From NCBI RefSeq assembly GCF_014596745.1, contig NZ_JABTCF010000008.1, forward strand, positions 1 to 64,000: a stretch of 64,000 nt of DNA, in the 5' to 3' direction. Positions 40,093 to 48,761 of the stretch are shown piece by piece. A model generated the notes under the pieces. That model searched no databases. It saw nothing but the letters and a program-made list of their open reading frames with translations, and had not been told where the DNA came from. The stretch comes from Maribacter aquimaris. Its GTDB lineage: Bacteria > Bacteroidota > Bacteroidia > Flavobacteriales > Flavobacteriaceae. A program made the position numbers and the translations under genes. Positions within the stretch are counted from its first letter, which is position 1. Every line of letters begins with the position of its first letter.

Positions 40093-42903
40093 TTACAGAT
40101 TTAGGATGTAGTCCGTTAGACCGGATTCGTGCTGAAGTTGCATCTTTTTTCGAAGTCTGTAGCGCTTGACTTCTACACTTCGAACCGAAATATTGAGTAA
40201 TGGGGCTATTTCCTTTGAAGACAGATTTAGCCTTAAATAAGCACAAAGCTTCAAATCATTGGGGGTAAGGTCTGGATGTAATTTTTTTATCCTTTTTAAG
40301 AAATCCTTGTCCGCATTATTGAAGGCTTCTTCGAAAAAGGTCCAATCATCAACATTATTGATATTCTGATTTATGGTTCTTATGACCGATTTTATTTTAG
40401 GGTTGTCCGCATTTTCCTTTAACTGATCTCGTATGGCACTTAAGAACTCATTCTTTTTGATTATGCTCATGGTTGAAATGGCCAGTTCCCGGTTTTTATT
40501 GGCAATATCCTGACGTAATTGTTCATTCTTTATTTCAACGATCTTTCTTTGGGCCTTTAATTTTTTACGCTTTAATTTTTTGGTGTTCTCCTTTAATAAC
40601 CTTTTGTGTTGTCTCCTGTAGTACGACTTGTATAGTTTATGTATTATAAAGGAAATTAGGGCTATAATAAGAATGTAGCATGCTATGGCGACATTGGAAT
40701 AGTACCAAGGCCTATTGATGATGAATTTGAAGCTTGCTGTATTCCGGGATTCCTGATCGCCTATTTTAGCCTTGACCTTAAAGGTGTATTCGCCAAAACT
40801 TAAATTTTCAAAAGAAATGTTCGGAGTGGAAAACCAATCGCTCCATCCCGTGTCCAATCCATCAAGTTTGTACTGATAAATTACTTCGGCATATTTATCG
40901 TAATTGGGAACACTGAACGAGAAGCCAATGTTGTTTTCCCTCGAATGAAGTTCGGCTTCCTTATCCAATACAATCCCCACTTTGGGGGCATTCCGAAATT
41001 CATTATAGGCCTCTGTAATTTGGATGGTATGGGTTTGGGATTTTATTTTGTCCAAATTGAGTGTTGTGTATCCGTCAGAACCCCCTATCAGAAAAGTGTT
41101 GTCCTTTAAATGGGTTATATATTCAAAACCGGAATTACCCATACTTCTTCTGAAATTCCTGGGAATTGAAATTTTTATGGTTTCCGGGGTGTCACTGAAT
41201 TTGCCAGGGGTGGTATATATGATATTATTATCGCTGAATCCCCAAAGTTTATTTGTGTCATAATCGGGTATCAATATACCTTGAAGGTCGTTATCCTTGC
41301 CATAAAATATGTTCGTAAGGACCGAATCGACAACGAAATTATGTTGATCCTTAGTGTACATTAAGATATGTTGGTTCGAATTTTGGGAATAGAGTACCTT
41401 ATCGTCATAGGTAACCATACTCGATCCAAAACCATTGGCAGGTTTATTATTTGCATTAATGATGGTATTGAAGGTAGGGTCAACGGTTATTTTATATATA
41501 CCCTTATATTCATTGTTTACGATTATTTCAAGGTCATCGGTAAACTCGAAAAAACGACTGGAAAAATCAAACCCTTTTATTTTGTTTCGAAAAGACCATT
41601 GGCCATTGGTCTTTTCGAGTATACTCAACCCTTCATAGTTGCCCTGTAACAATAAGCTGTTGTTTGCTTCGATATTTTTAATATCCCAAGTTCCTGGGAA
41701 ATCTGAAATTAATTCCGCAGTCTTATTTTTTACTAAAAAGGTGCCTCTATTATGCCCGCAGAACAAAGCATGGTCCTGTTCAACAAGACACCATACCTGG
41801 CCTTGTGTGCCATTGATCAAAGTAAACGAATCCTGACTATCGGCCTCTTTATAAAAAAGGCCCTGATTTGTCCCTATGTAAAATAGTCCATTAAAAATCT
41901 TAGCGGCATATACATTTCCTACTTCACCTTTTAAATCATTGAACTCCTTGAATTGGGAGTTGTAGTTTATAACACTCAGTCCATTGTCCAAACCGAGCCA
42001 AAGGTTGTGGTCAATGTCTTCGAATAAAGACAATATGGTATTATTGTGGAGCCCTTTTTCCTTATTGATTTTGTTTATTACCGACCCGTCGCGACCGATG
42101 TGATATACACCGTTGGATATGGTGCCCAAAGCAAAACTACCATCGCTCAATTGAATGCTACTGAACAAGGTCACCTTTTCCAATTCCTTGTCAGCCTGAA
42201 TATTCCATTTTTTGGGTCCGTCTTCCTCCAAAAAACAGAATCCCCCTTTTTCGAAAATAAACAGGAGCTTCTTATCAATCTTCCAAATGGCGAGGACAAT
42301 GCGATCCGCAAAGATGGAATCCTTGGAGACTAACACAGGGTTTCCATTTTCAATCTTAAAAATACCTTCATTGGGTTTTTGAAAATACACTTCATTGTCT
42401 ACATTGAAAATCTGGGCCCTCGTGGTTTCAGAATCTATTATACGAAAGGATCCATCCAAGGTGTTGTAGCTGTAGATTCGGTCGAGTGATTGAAACAGGA
42501 CCCAATCACCAACTTTAAGTATATTCCAGAATTGTTCATCATCAATCAAAGGCTCGTTAAGTTTGGGGATCAAGGAATGATAAACGAGACTGCCTAGTTC
42601 ATTTTTTTGCCAATAACCAAATTCCATATAACAACCCGTGTATACCAAATCATCTATGACCTTTACAGAACGTATTACGGAACTGTTGGGCGAATTGTAT
42701 AGTTTGAAACGGGCACCATCAAACTCCAATAAGCCTGAATTATTCGCGATATAGATTTTTTTATCGGAGCTTTGGGATATCATCCAATTCTGATTGTCGG
42801 CCTGGTATTGCTCGGGAGGGTAGGTGGTGATAGGAGGCAATTCCTGGGCGATTGCATGAATGCCATTGAAGAGGAAAATAATCAAAAATACTTTCAGGTT
42901 CAT
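40093..42903 (-). CDS. Membrane-bound propeller/Y_Y_Y regulator with LuxR-type HTH
   Basis: A 936-residue protein with signal peptide (MNLKVFLIIFLFNGIHAIAQ). Two-component-regulator propeller repeats fill about 25-620 (for example DHNLWLGLDNGLSVIN), a Y_Y_Y Ig-like domain covers about 640-730 (YQYKLDGLDTGWSDWF), one TM helix lies at about 737-755, then a basic coiled coil, and a LuxR-type HTH at about 875-930 (LTPNDLKLCAYLRLNLSSKEIAPLLNIS is the start, with SVRSVEVKRYRLRKK). There is no histidine kinase or receiver domain, unlike hybrid two-component systems. It probably senses an oligosaccharide in the periplasm and controls susC. It has no own neighbour upstream on this strand. Confidence 0.88.
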   Translation of the reverse strand: MNLKVFLIIFLFNGIHAIAQELPPITTYPPEQYQADNQNWMISQSSDKKIYIANNSGLLEFDGARFKLYNSPNSSVIRSVKVIDDLVYTGCYMEFGYWQKNELGSLVYHSLIPKLNEPLIDDEQFWNILKVGDWVLFQSLDRIYSYNTLDGSFRIIDSETTRAQIFNVDNEVYFQKPNEGIFKIENGNPVLVSKDSIFADRIVLAIWKIDKKLLFIFEKGGFCFLEEDGPKKWNIQADKELEKVTLFSSIQLSDGSFALGTISNGVYHIGRDGSVINKINKEKGLHNNTILSLFEDIDHNLWLGLDNGLSVINYNSQFKEFNDLKGEVGNVYAAKIFNGLFYIGTNQGLFYKEADSQDSFTLINGTQGQVWCLVEQDHALFCGHNRGTFLVKNKTAELISDFPGTWDIKNIEANNSLLLQGNYEGLSILEKTNGQWSFRNKIKGFDFSSRFFEFTDDLEIIVNNEYKGIYKITVDPTFNTIINANNKPANGFGSSMVTYDDKVLYSQNSNQHILMYTKDQHNFVVDSVLTNIFYGKDNDLQGILIPDYDTNKLWGFSDNNIIYTTPGKFSDTPETIKISIPRNFRRSMGNSGFEYITHLKDNTFLIGGSDGYTTLNLDKIKSQTHTIQITEAYNEFRNAPKVGIVLDKEAELHSRENNIGFSFSVPNYDKYAEVIYQYKLDGLDTGWSDWFSTPNISFENLSFGEYTFKVKAKIGDQESRNTASFKFIINRPWYYSNVAIACYILIIALISFIIHKLYKSYYRRQHKRLLKENTKKLKRKKLKAQRKIVEIKNEQLRQDIANKNRELAISTMSIIKKNEFLSAIRDQLKENADNPKIKSVIRTINQNINNVDDWTFFEEAFNNADKDFLKRIKKLHPDLTPNDLKLCAYLRLNLSSKEIAPLLNISVRSVEVKRYRLRKKMQLQHESGLTDYILNL

Positions 42904-43165
42904 AGGGTTGAAAATAACTTCCTAGGTTAAGGGTAAAAAGAGATTCGTAAAGATACCTAAAAGTAATTTATTTATTAAGTAGGGGGAAAGGATCGCCGTT
43001 GCCATTGATAAGGGGACAGTGTTGTGGGAATTTTCATTATTATCTAATGTAGGTCCCGTTCGATTGGCATTATTGATTTTATAAAAGTAAGGCCTACATG
43101 ATTTTTATCATACTTTACGGGAGTATTACTGATTATTTTTAGTAATGTAATTTAAACCCAAGATT

Positions 43166-43591
43166 ATGAAAAAAGGAACTCCCATCGCGACAATAATGAC
43201 CAAGAATGTCATTACTTTAAAAGCTTCGGATAACCTGGAAAGGGCGGAACATTTATTTAGAAAACATCATATTAGACATATACCTGTAGTCTCGGGATCT
43301 AAAATTATCGGTATGTTAAGTTACACTGATTTATTGCGAATCAGTTTTGCGGATGCTGTTTACGAGGATGAGGAAGAAGTTGATTCAATGGTTTATAATA
43401 TGTTCAGCTTAGAACAAGTGATGGCCAAAAATTTAGTTAGCGTGTCCTCGGACACCATTGTAAAGGATGTGGCAGAAATACTATCTAAGAAGGAGTTTCA
43501 TGCCCTTCCTGTTGTGGATGATGGAGAACTTGTAGGGATGGTTACCACAACCGACCTAATCAACTTTTTGTTGCAACAATATGAGGATTAA
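43166..43591 (+). CDS. CBS domain pair protein
   Basis: A 141-residue soluble protein made of two CBS domains (MTKNVITLKASDNLERAEHL... to about 70 and MAKNLVSVSSDTIVKDVAEIL... to the end), which bind adenine nucleotides. Between them lies an acidic linker (YEDEEEVDSM). Each CBS unit has the GMLSYTDLL / GMVTTTDLI signature. No catalytic partner domain is fused, so it is likely a ligand-sensing regulator; the target is unknown. It stands alone, divergent from the glucan regulator; a near-consensus TATTTTTA lies about 25 bases before the ATG. Confidence 0.9.
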   Translation: MKKGTPIATIMTKNVITLKASDNLERAEHLFRKHHIRHIPVVSGSKIIGMLSYTDLLRISFADAVYEDEEEVDSMVYNMFSLEQVMAKNLVSVSSDTIVKDVAEILSKKEFHALPVVDDGELVGMVTTTDLINFLLQQYED

Positions 43592-43639
43592 TGCCTAGTA
43601 CCGTTTAGGGAAAACTTAGTATTGGATCTTGGAAAAAAA

Positions 43640-43673
43640 ACAAAACATGGCACTAGGCCATGTTTTGTTTTTA
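43640..43673 (+). terminator. Bidirectional terminator between the CBS and DUF349 genes
   Basis: A 12-bp perfect stem (ACAAAACATGGC 43640-43651 with GCCATGTTTTGT 43657-43668) has a T-run on the right and an A-run on the left, so it can terminate both convergent genes. Confidence 0.88.
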
Positions 43674-43753
43674 TGATTATCCAGTGATTTTAGCTTGTTT
43701 TGTTAAAACCTTTGTCCGTTTGAATCGAAAGGATGTAGGTGGGTTAAATTTTC

Positions 43754-45973
43754 CTATGCTTCTTCTTGGGATTCCCCCGCTTCCTCATCGAGTTCTTCCT
43801 TTTCCAAATTACGTTGCATAATGTTCAATTTTTTCAATTTGGCCATCCAGGTGTCCAACGCCTCTTTTTGTTTTTCCACTTTTTTAATGACATCCTTTAC
43901 CAAGGGATTGTCTTCGGAGGCATTTGAAAAGAATTGAAGATTGTTTTCCAGTTGGCGAATTTCATTCTTGCTTTCATCGATCTTTTTACGAATGAACGAA
44001 CGTTCATTTGCGATGGCCCTGTCGTTTTCCGCATTGGCCAATTGTTGAATTTTATTACCGTATTTCAATAGCTCGGATTCTTGTCTGTCAACATCCAGTT
44101 TTTTGAAGATGGCATCTAGGATTTTATTGAATTTCTGATTGATGTTCTTTTTGTTAAAAGGTACCCGGCCATATGTTTTCCATTCCTCGATAAAGGATTT
44201 TATGGTCGCAAGGTCGGTTTCCCTTTGGCCCGTCAATTCAAAGGATTTCAAGCGTTCTAGGCAAGCATCCTTTTTTTCATAATTTTCAATCTCATCCTTA
44301 TGGGACTCATTTTTTGAAGCGTGTAAATGGTCAAAATAATGGTTGCAGGCATCTTTGAACTCCTTCCAGATCTTATCGGAATATTTACGGGGTACATGAC
44401 CTATTTTTTTCCATTCATTCTGAATGCGCTTCATTTCGGAAGTGGCCATATCCCATTCCTCACTATCTTTTAGTGAAATGGCAAGGTTCAATAATTCACG
44501 TTTTTTATCTAGATTTTCCTGTTGGTCCTTTTTTAGGTTCTTATAGTAGGCGTTTTTATTTCTGTTGAAACCACGTACCGCTTCCTTAAATTCCGCCCAA
44601 GTCTGTTCGTTGACCTTTTGGGGTACTTTTCCGGCTTTGAAGAAGGCATCGCGCAGCTCTTCAATTTTTTTTATTTGTTGTTGTAGGGCCTTATGGTTAC
44701 TGGCAATATTCTCAGAGATGTCCCTAATGGCATTGATGATCTCTTTCTTTTTTTCGAGATTCTGTTCATGTATTTTATCAAGGTCTTTATAGTAGTCCTG
44801 TCTTCTTTGGTGCAATACCTTGGTGGCATTGCTGAAACGCTCCCAGATTTCTTCACGGTGCTCTTTGTCAACGGGGCCAATATCCTCTTTCCAGATTTTA
44901 TGCAGGGTCTGTAATTCACGAAAAGCCTTATTAAGGTCCTCTTCTTTTTCCAAGGCCTCAGCACGTTCCACCAGTTTTATTTTCTCATCGAGGTTGTGCT
45001 TGAAATCAAGATCACGTAATTCCCTGTTTATGTGTAGAAAATCATAAAAGATTTCGATATGGTGATGGTAAGTACGCCAAACGTCGTTGTAATTATTACG
45101 GGGAACAGGTCCGGCATTTCGCCATTTTTCCTGTACCTCCTTAAATTGTTTGTAGGTGGTATTGATGTCTTCCTCGACATTGACCAAACTTTTCAATTCT
45201 TCGATAATCGCCAATCTGTTGGCCATGTTATCCTTTAAACTATTCTCAAGGGTCTTGTAATATTGATTGCGTTTTTCGCGATATTCAGAATAAACTTCGT
45301 TGAATTGTCTTTTTGAGACCGAGTTATACCTAAAGTCCAACTCATTACCGCCATTGTTTATGAAATCCTCCTTTTTCTGTTCTATGAATTCCTGGAATTT
45401 AAGGTCAAATTCAGATTTGATTCCATCAACATGTTTTTTGATGGCCTGGACTTTTTCGTTTCTAACCAATCGCTGTAGTTCCCCCACCAAATTCTCCATA
45501 GACATGGCATGGTAATCCAACGTGGGAATATTGTGTCGATGTTGGTTGTCCTGGTCCTCAGCATCCTCCGCATTGGACTCATCGATCTCGTTTAGGACAT
45601 CATCATCCTTACCATCCATTTCTTCCTCTGTGGGTGTGGGGTCTGTAACCGCTTCTCCGGGTTCGGCTTTTTCGGGTTCAGGGCCATCCACTGTCTTTGG
45701 GGTCTCAGTCGGACTTTCAAGGTGCTCCCCAGGAGCCTCCTCAGTCGTTTTTGTGTTATTTTCACCACCGTCCGTCTCTTCCAATGCGGGTGTGGAATCT
45801 GTAACCGCTTCTGTCGGTTCTGTCTTTTCGGGTTCAGGGGGATCGACTGACTTTGGAGTTTCAATCGGACTTTCAGGGCTTTTCTCCGGAGTCTTTTCAG
45901 TCGTCTCGGTAGTTTCTGAATTGTTTTCACCACCTACAGTTTCCTGCAGTTCTTGATCTTTTTCTTCTTGCAT
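43754..45973 (-). CDS. DUF349 repeat protein with acidic Pro/Glu/Thr-rich N-terminal repeats
   Basis: A 739-residue protein without signal peptide. Residues about 10-115 are two imperfect copies of a 52-55 residue acidic repeat rich in Glu, Pro and Thr, each with an ESP-ETPK-VD-PEPEK core. From about 150 on, five to six helical DUF349 units are seen, each with a WRNAGPVPRNNYNDVW-like core (KIGHVPRKYSDKIWKEF, AGKVPQKVNEQTWAEF and others), then a coiled-coil end. DUF349 proteins are helical scaffolds of unknown role in Bacteroidota; a nucleic-acid or ribosome link has been suggested, but nothing here proves it. Confidence 0.88.
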   Translation of the reverse strand: MQEEKDQELQETVGGENNSETTETTEKTPEKSPESPIETPKSVDPPEPEKTEPTEAVTDSTPALEETDGGENNTKTTEEAPGEHLESPTETPKTVDGPEPEKAEPGEAVTDPTPTEEEMDGKDDDVLNEIDESNAEDAEDQDNQHRHNIPTLDYHAMSMENLVGELQRLVRNEKVQAIKKHVDGIKSEFDLKFQEFIEQKKEDFINNGGNELDFRYNSVSKRQFNEVYSEYREKRNQYYKTLENSLKDNMANRLAIIEELKSLVNVEEDINTTYKQFKEVQEKWRNAGPVPRNNYNDVWRTYHHHIEIFYDFLHINRELRDLDFKHNLDEKIKLVERAEALEKEEDLNKAFRELQTLHKIWKEDIGPVDKEHREEIWERFSNATKVLHQRRQDYYKDLDKIHEQNLEKKKEIINAIRDISENIASNHKALQQQIKKIEELRDAFFKAGKVPQKVNEQTWAEFKEAVRGFNRNKNAYYKNLKKDQQENLDKKRELLNLAISLKDSEEWDMATSEMKRIQNEWKKIGHVPRKYSDKIWKEFKDACNHYFDHLHASKNESHKDEIENYEKKDACLERLKSFELTGQRETDLATIKSFIEEWKTYGRVPFNKKNINQKFNKILDAIFKKLDVDRQESELLKYGNKIQQLANAENDRAIANERSFIRKKIDESKNEIRQLENNLQFFSNASEDNPLVKDVIKKVEKQKEALDTWMAKLKKLNIMQRNLEKEELDEEAGESQEEA

Positions 45974-46068
45974 TGTAATTCGTGTTAGTTCTGCTTAAGA
46001 ATGCTAATGTAATATACTAACAACCGAATGAATACCAAAGCTTATGTAGGTTCTTTTTTAGGGACTTC

Positions 46069-46815
46069 CTATGAATTCCAGATTTTCCAAGCCTTTTCGG
46101 CCTGTAACTCTAGCATTCTTAACCCATTACATATGGATGCACCTTGGTTTTCACCTTCGAGTAAAAAGGCTGATTTTTCGGGGTTATAGATCAAATCGAA
46201 AAGTAGATGGGCATCCGTGATCCATTGGTATGGAATGTTCGGTTTTTCCTCGATATTGGGGAATGTACCCAAAGGGGTGCAGTTGACCAATACCGTATAT
46301 TCCTTCATTGTTTTTTCATTTAAATCGGTATACTGCAATTGGTTCTTCTTAGGTCTTCTTGAAACAAACTTAAACTCAATGCCCAGTTCCCCAAATACGA
46401 ATGCTACGGCTTTCGATGCCCCCCCTGTACCCAAGATCAAGGCTTTGGTATGATTTTTTGTCAAAAACGGTTTTATTGATTTTTTGAATCCGTAGATGTC
46501 TGTATTATACCCTTTTAGTCCCTTTTTCGTAAATTTTATGGTATTTACGGCACCTATTTTTTTAGCTTTTTTGTTGAGTCTGTCCAAATAAGGAATCACG
46601 GCTTCCTTATAGGGAATGGTGACATTCAGTCCTTTAATATGTTTGTTTTGCTGTATCAATGGAGTGAAATCCTCTATTTGGGGCAGGTCAAAATTCCTAT
46701 AGGAATATCCCTTTAGACCCAATTTCTTGAATTTTTCTTCGAAGTAGCTTTCTGAAAAAGAGTAAGCGATGTTCTTACCCACCAAGCCGTAGTTATTTTT
46801 TTCTATAATCCCCAT
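46069..46815 (-). CDS. aroE: Shikimate dehydrogenase (AroE)
   Basis: A 248-residue enzyme that reduces 3-dehydroshikimate with NADPH in aromatic amino acid synthesis. N-terminal substrate domain: YGLVGKNIAYSFSESYF (the S-x-S pattern) and GLNVTIPYKEAVIPYLD with the catalytic lysine; then GAVNTIKF and GYNTDIYGF; NADP-binding LILGTGGASKAVAFVFGELG and the SRRPK adenine-binding loop; and LLFDLIYNPEKSAFL near the end. It is shorter than E. coli AroE (272) but complete. It overlaps the upstream DUF368 gene by 23 bases. Confidence 0.92.
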   Translation of the reverse strand: MGIIEKNNYGLVGKNIAYSFSESYFEEKFKKLGLKGYSYRNFDLPQIEDFTPLIQQNKHIKGLNVTIPYKEAVIPYLDRLNKKAKKIGAVNTIKFTKKGLKGYNTDIYGFKKSIKPFLTKNHTKALILGTGGASKAVAFVFGELGIEFKFVSRRPKKNQLQYTDLNEKTMKEYTVLVNCTPLGTFPNIEEKPNIPYQWITDAHLLFDLIYNPEKSAFLLEGENQGASICNGLRMLELQAEKAWKIWNS

Positions 46816-47806
46816 ACCATTCCAATCCTAATAAAATAAATATACCCAAGATGACAAAGAATATGGCCCACCACGTTTCTGTCGTGGTAAAATCAGGTAA
46901 GTACCTTTCATAATTCAGGATTATTTCCTTGCCGTTTGAATCCAAAAATAGCTGTCCGTCCCCATCTGTTTTGAAAATGGTTCGTTTCCAGGGCCATACC
47001 ACTCCCAATGATCCAGTGATGAATCCAATGATTACGGCCGTAGTAATGTGTTTAAAGTGCTTTAGTACATAGGTAAGTATGTGTGAAAGGGTAACTAATC
47101 CCGTGGCAGACCCTAGCGTGAATACCGCAAGGATCTTCAAGGTTTCCAGTCTTTCATGGTTTCTTACAAAACTGAAATCACCCCGTAGCATTTCGGCCAT
47201 GGAGTCATATAGGGCGTTAACGGAATCAACCAAGAGTAGCACATAATTTCCCAACAGGATAAGGATAAAAGAACCCGATAATCCAGGCAGGGTCATGCCC
47301 GAAACACTGATCATTCCGCATAGGAAAATGAACCAAAGATTGTCATTCTCCCTGGCGGGACTCAAAAAACTTATGGATATGCCGAAGACAAGCCCTAAGA
47401 TACCGGCCGTCAGTGTCTTTCTGTTCCAGTGTTTGAAATCTTTTGAAATAAAGTAGATTGACCCTAAGATCATTCCGAAAAAGGCGGCCCAGACAAAAAG
47501 TTCCTTTCTTTCCAGGAAATAATCTAGCAATTTGGATACACTGAAATAACTAACGAGCATACCAAAAATGAGAAGGGTCAAAAATTGGCCGTTTATGTAG
47601 CGATAGAAACTTCGGAACCTACCGTTCAGAAGCAATTTGATGGCTTTAAAGTTTATTTTTTGTAGGGAATAGATGAATTCCTCATAGAACCCACCAACGA
47701 AGGCCACAATGCCCCCAGAGACCCCGGGCACCTTATTGGCAGCACCCATGGCAAGGCCCTTGATAACCAAAAACAATTTATCCAAAAATGTTCTAGGCTC
47801 GTGCAT
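46793..47806 (-). CDS. DUF368 family polyprenyl-phosphate transporter, second copy
   Basis: A 337-residue membrane protein with about eight to nine helices. The DUF368 hallmark GLAMGAANKVPGVSGGIVAF lies at the N-terminus, and a second inverted copy of the motif is at MTLPGLSGSFILILLGNY, a re-entrant arrangement. DUF368 proteins (PopT) recycle undecaprenyl phosphate to the cytoplasmic side. A loop of charged residues (about 275-310) near the C-terminus is longer than in the first copy. It lies 12 bases after its paralogue. Confidence 0.87.
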   Translation of the reverse strand: MHEPRTFLDKLFLVIKGLAMGAANKVPGVSGGIVAFVGGFYEEFIYSLQKINFKAIKLLLNGRFRSFYRYINGQFLTLLIFGMLVSYFSVSKLLDYFLERKELFVWAAFFGMILGSIYFISKDFKHWNRKTLTAGILGLVFGISISFLSPARENDNLWFIFLCGMISVSGMTLPGLSGSFILILLGNYVLLLVDSVNALYDSMAEMLRGDFSFVRNHERLETLKILAVFTLGSATGLVTLSHILTYVLKHFKHITTAVIIGFITGSLGVVWPWKRTIFKTDGDGQLFLDSNGKEIILNYERYLPDFTTTETWWAIFFVILGIFILLGLEWYGDYRKK

Positions 47807-47818
47807 ATGGTAAAACGC

Positions 47819-48736
47819 TTATTTTTTTGAGGCAATTTTTTCGAGTATAAAAATAAGGGAAAAACCGATGGTGACAGCAACAATGGCCAACATTAAGTTT
47901 GGTTCGCCTTCGAAATGGAAAGGGGATACGTTTTGTTCTTTTAGGGTAATGATCTTATCGCCAATGGTTTTGGTTTCCAAAATCAATTTCCAAGGCCAAA
48001 TTTTATTTAGCGATCCCACAATAAATCCCGTCAATAGGGCCAAGGTCAAATTCTTATAGTTGCTGAACATCCATTTTAGGAGTTTGGCAAAGCTCAAAAG
48101 TCCGAATATCGCTCCCAAGGCCACAGTAATGATCACTTTCACATCCCTTTCATGAACGGCGTCCAAAATGGTTTTATACGACCCCAATAACACTAAAATG
48201 AAAGCCCCCGAAATTCCCGGTAGTATCATGGCACAAACGGCCAATGCCCCGGACATAAATAAATAGGGAAGGCTTGTTGCGTGCTCTGATGCCGGTAGGG
48301 TAGTTACAAAATAGGCAACGGCAGCACCCAATAACAAGATTATCACGGTAGCTGGATTCCACTTCGTTATCTCCTTTCCAACGAAAAAGATACTTGCGGC
48401 AACCAATCCGAAAAAGAAAGACCAAAGCAGTATAGGTTCATTTTCCATTAGCCAGCTTACCAAGGTCGCCAAAGAGAAAAGGCTAATGAAAATACCTAAG
48501 AACAGGGCAACCAAAAAATTACCGTTGAGTTTTTGCCAAGAGGCTTTAAACCCTTCGTTTTTCCAGGTTGTTATCAGGGACGGCTTAATATTGTTGATCG
48601 ACGTAATCAATTCTTCATAAATACCCGAAATAAAGGCAATAGTCCCCCCTGAAACACCAGGTACGACATCTGCCGCCCCCATGGCAATTCCTTTTAAGGT
48701 AATGAAGATATATTGGAGTAAGTTTCGATTTTCCAT
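47819..48736 (-). CDS. DUF368 family polyprenyl-phosphate transporter, first copy
   Basis: About 305 residues from ATG 48736; a TTG two codons earlier is in frame. The motif GIAMGAADVVPGVSGGTIAF at the N-terminus and MILPGISGAFILVLLGSY in the second half are the family signatures. Both copies of the pair have full signatures, so they are likely both active; perhaps they form a heteromer or serve different lipid carriers. A -7 box lies 11 bases before the ATG, so transcription can start here inside the longer operon. Confidence 0.88.
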   Translation of the reverse strand: MENRNLLQYIFITLKGIAMGAADVVPGVSGGTIAFISGIYEELITSINNIKPSLITTWKNEGFKASWQKLNGNFLVALFLGIFISLFSLATLVSWLMENEPILLWSFFFGLVAASIFFVGKEITKWNPATVIILLLGAAVAYFVTTLPASEHATSLPYLFMSGALAVCAMILPGISGAFILVLLGSYKTILDAVHERDVKVIITVALGAIFGLLSFAKLLKWMFSNYKNLTLALLTGFIVGSLNKIWPWKLILETKTIGDKIITLKEQNVSPFHFEGEPNLMLAIVAVTIGFSLIFILEKIASKK

Positions 48737-48747
48737 AGACAAAAAAG

Positions 48748-48755
48748 CAAAAATA
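48748..48755 (-). promoter_or_regulatory. -7 promoter box upstream of the first DUF368 gene
   Basis: On the minus strand this reads TATTTTTG in the 25-base gap between the TPR and DUF368 genes and could drive DUF368, DUF368 and aroE separately. Confidence 0.5.
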
Positions 48756-48761
48756 GACTAT

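Noticed and set aside
45522-45956. 144-codon plus-strand frame opposite the DUF349 repeats
   Set aside because: Ser/Gly/Val-rich mirror of an acidic repeat region; an antisense artefact of codon bias.
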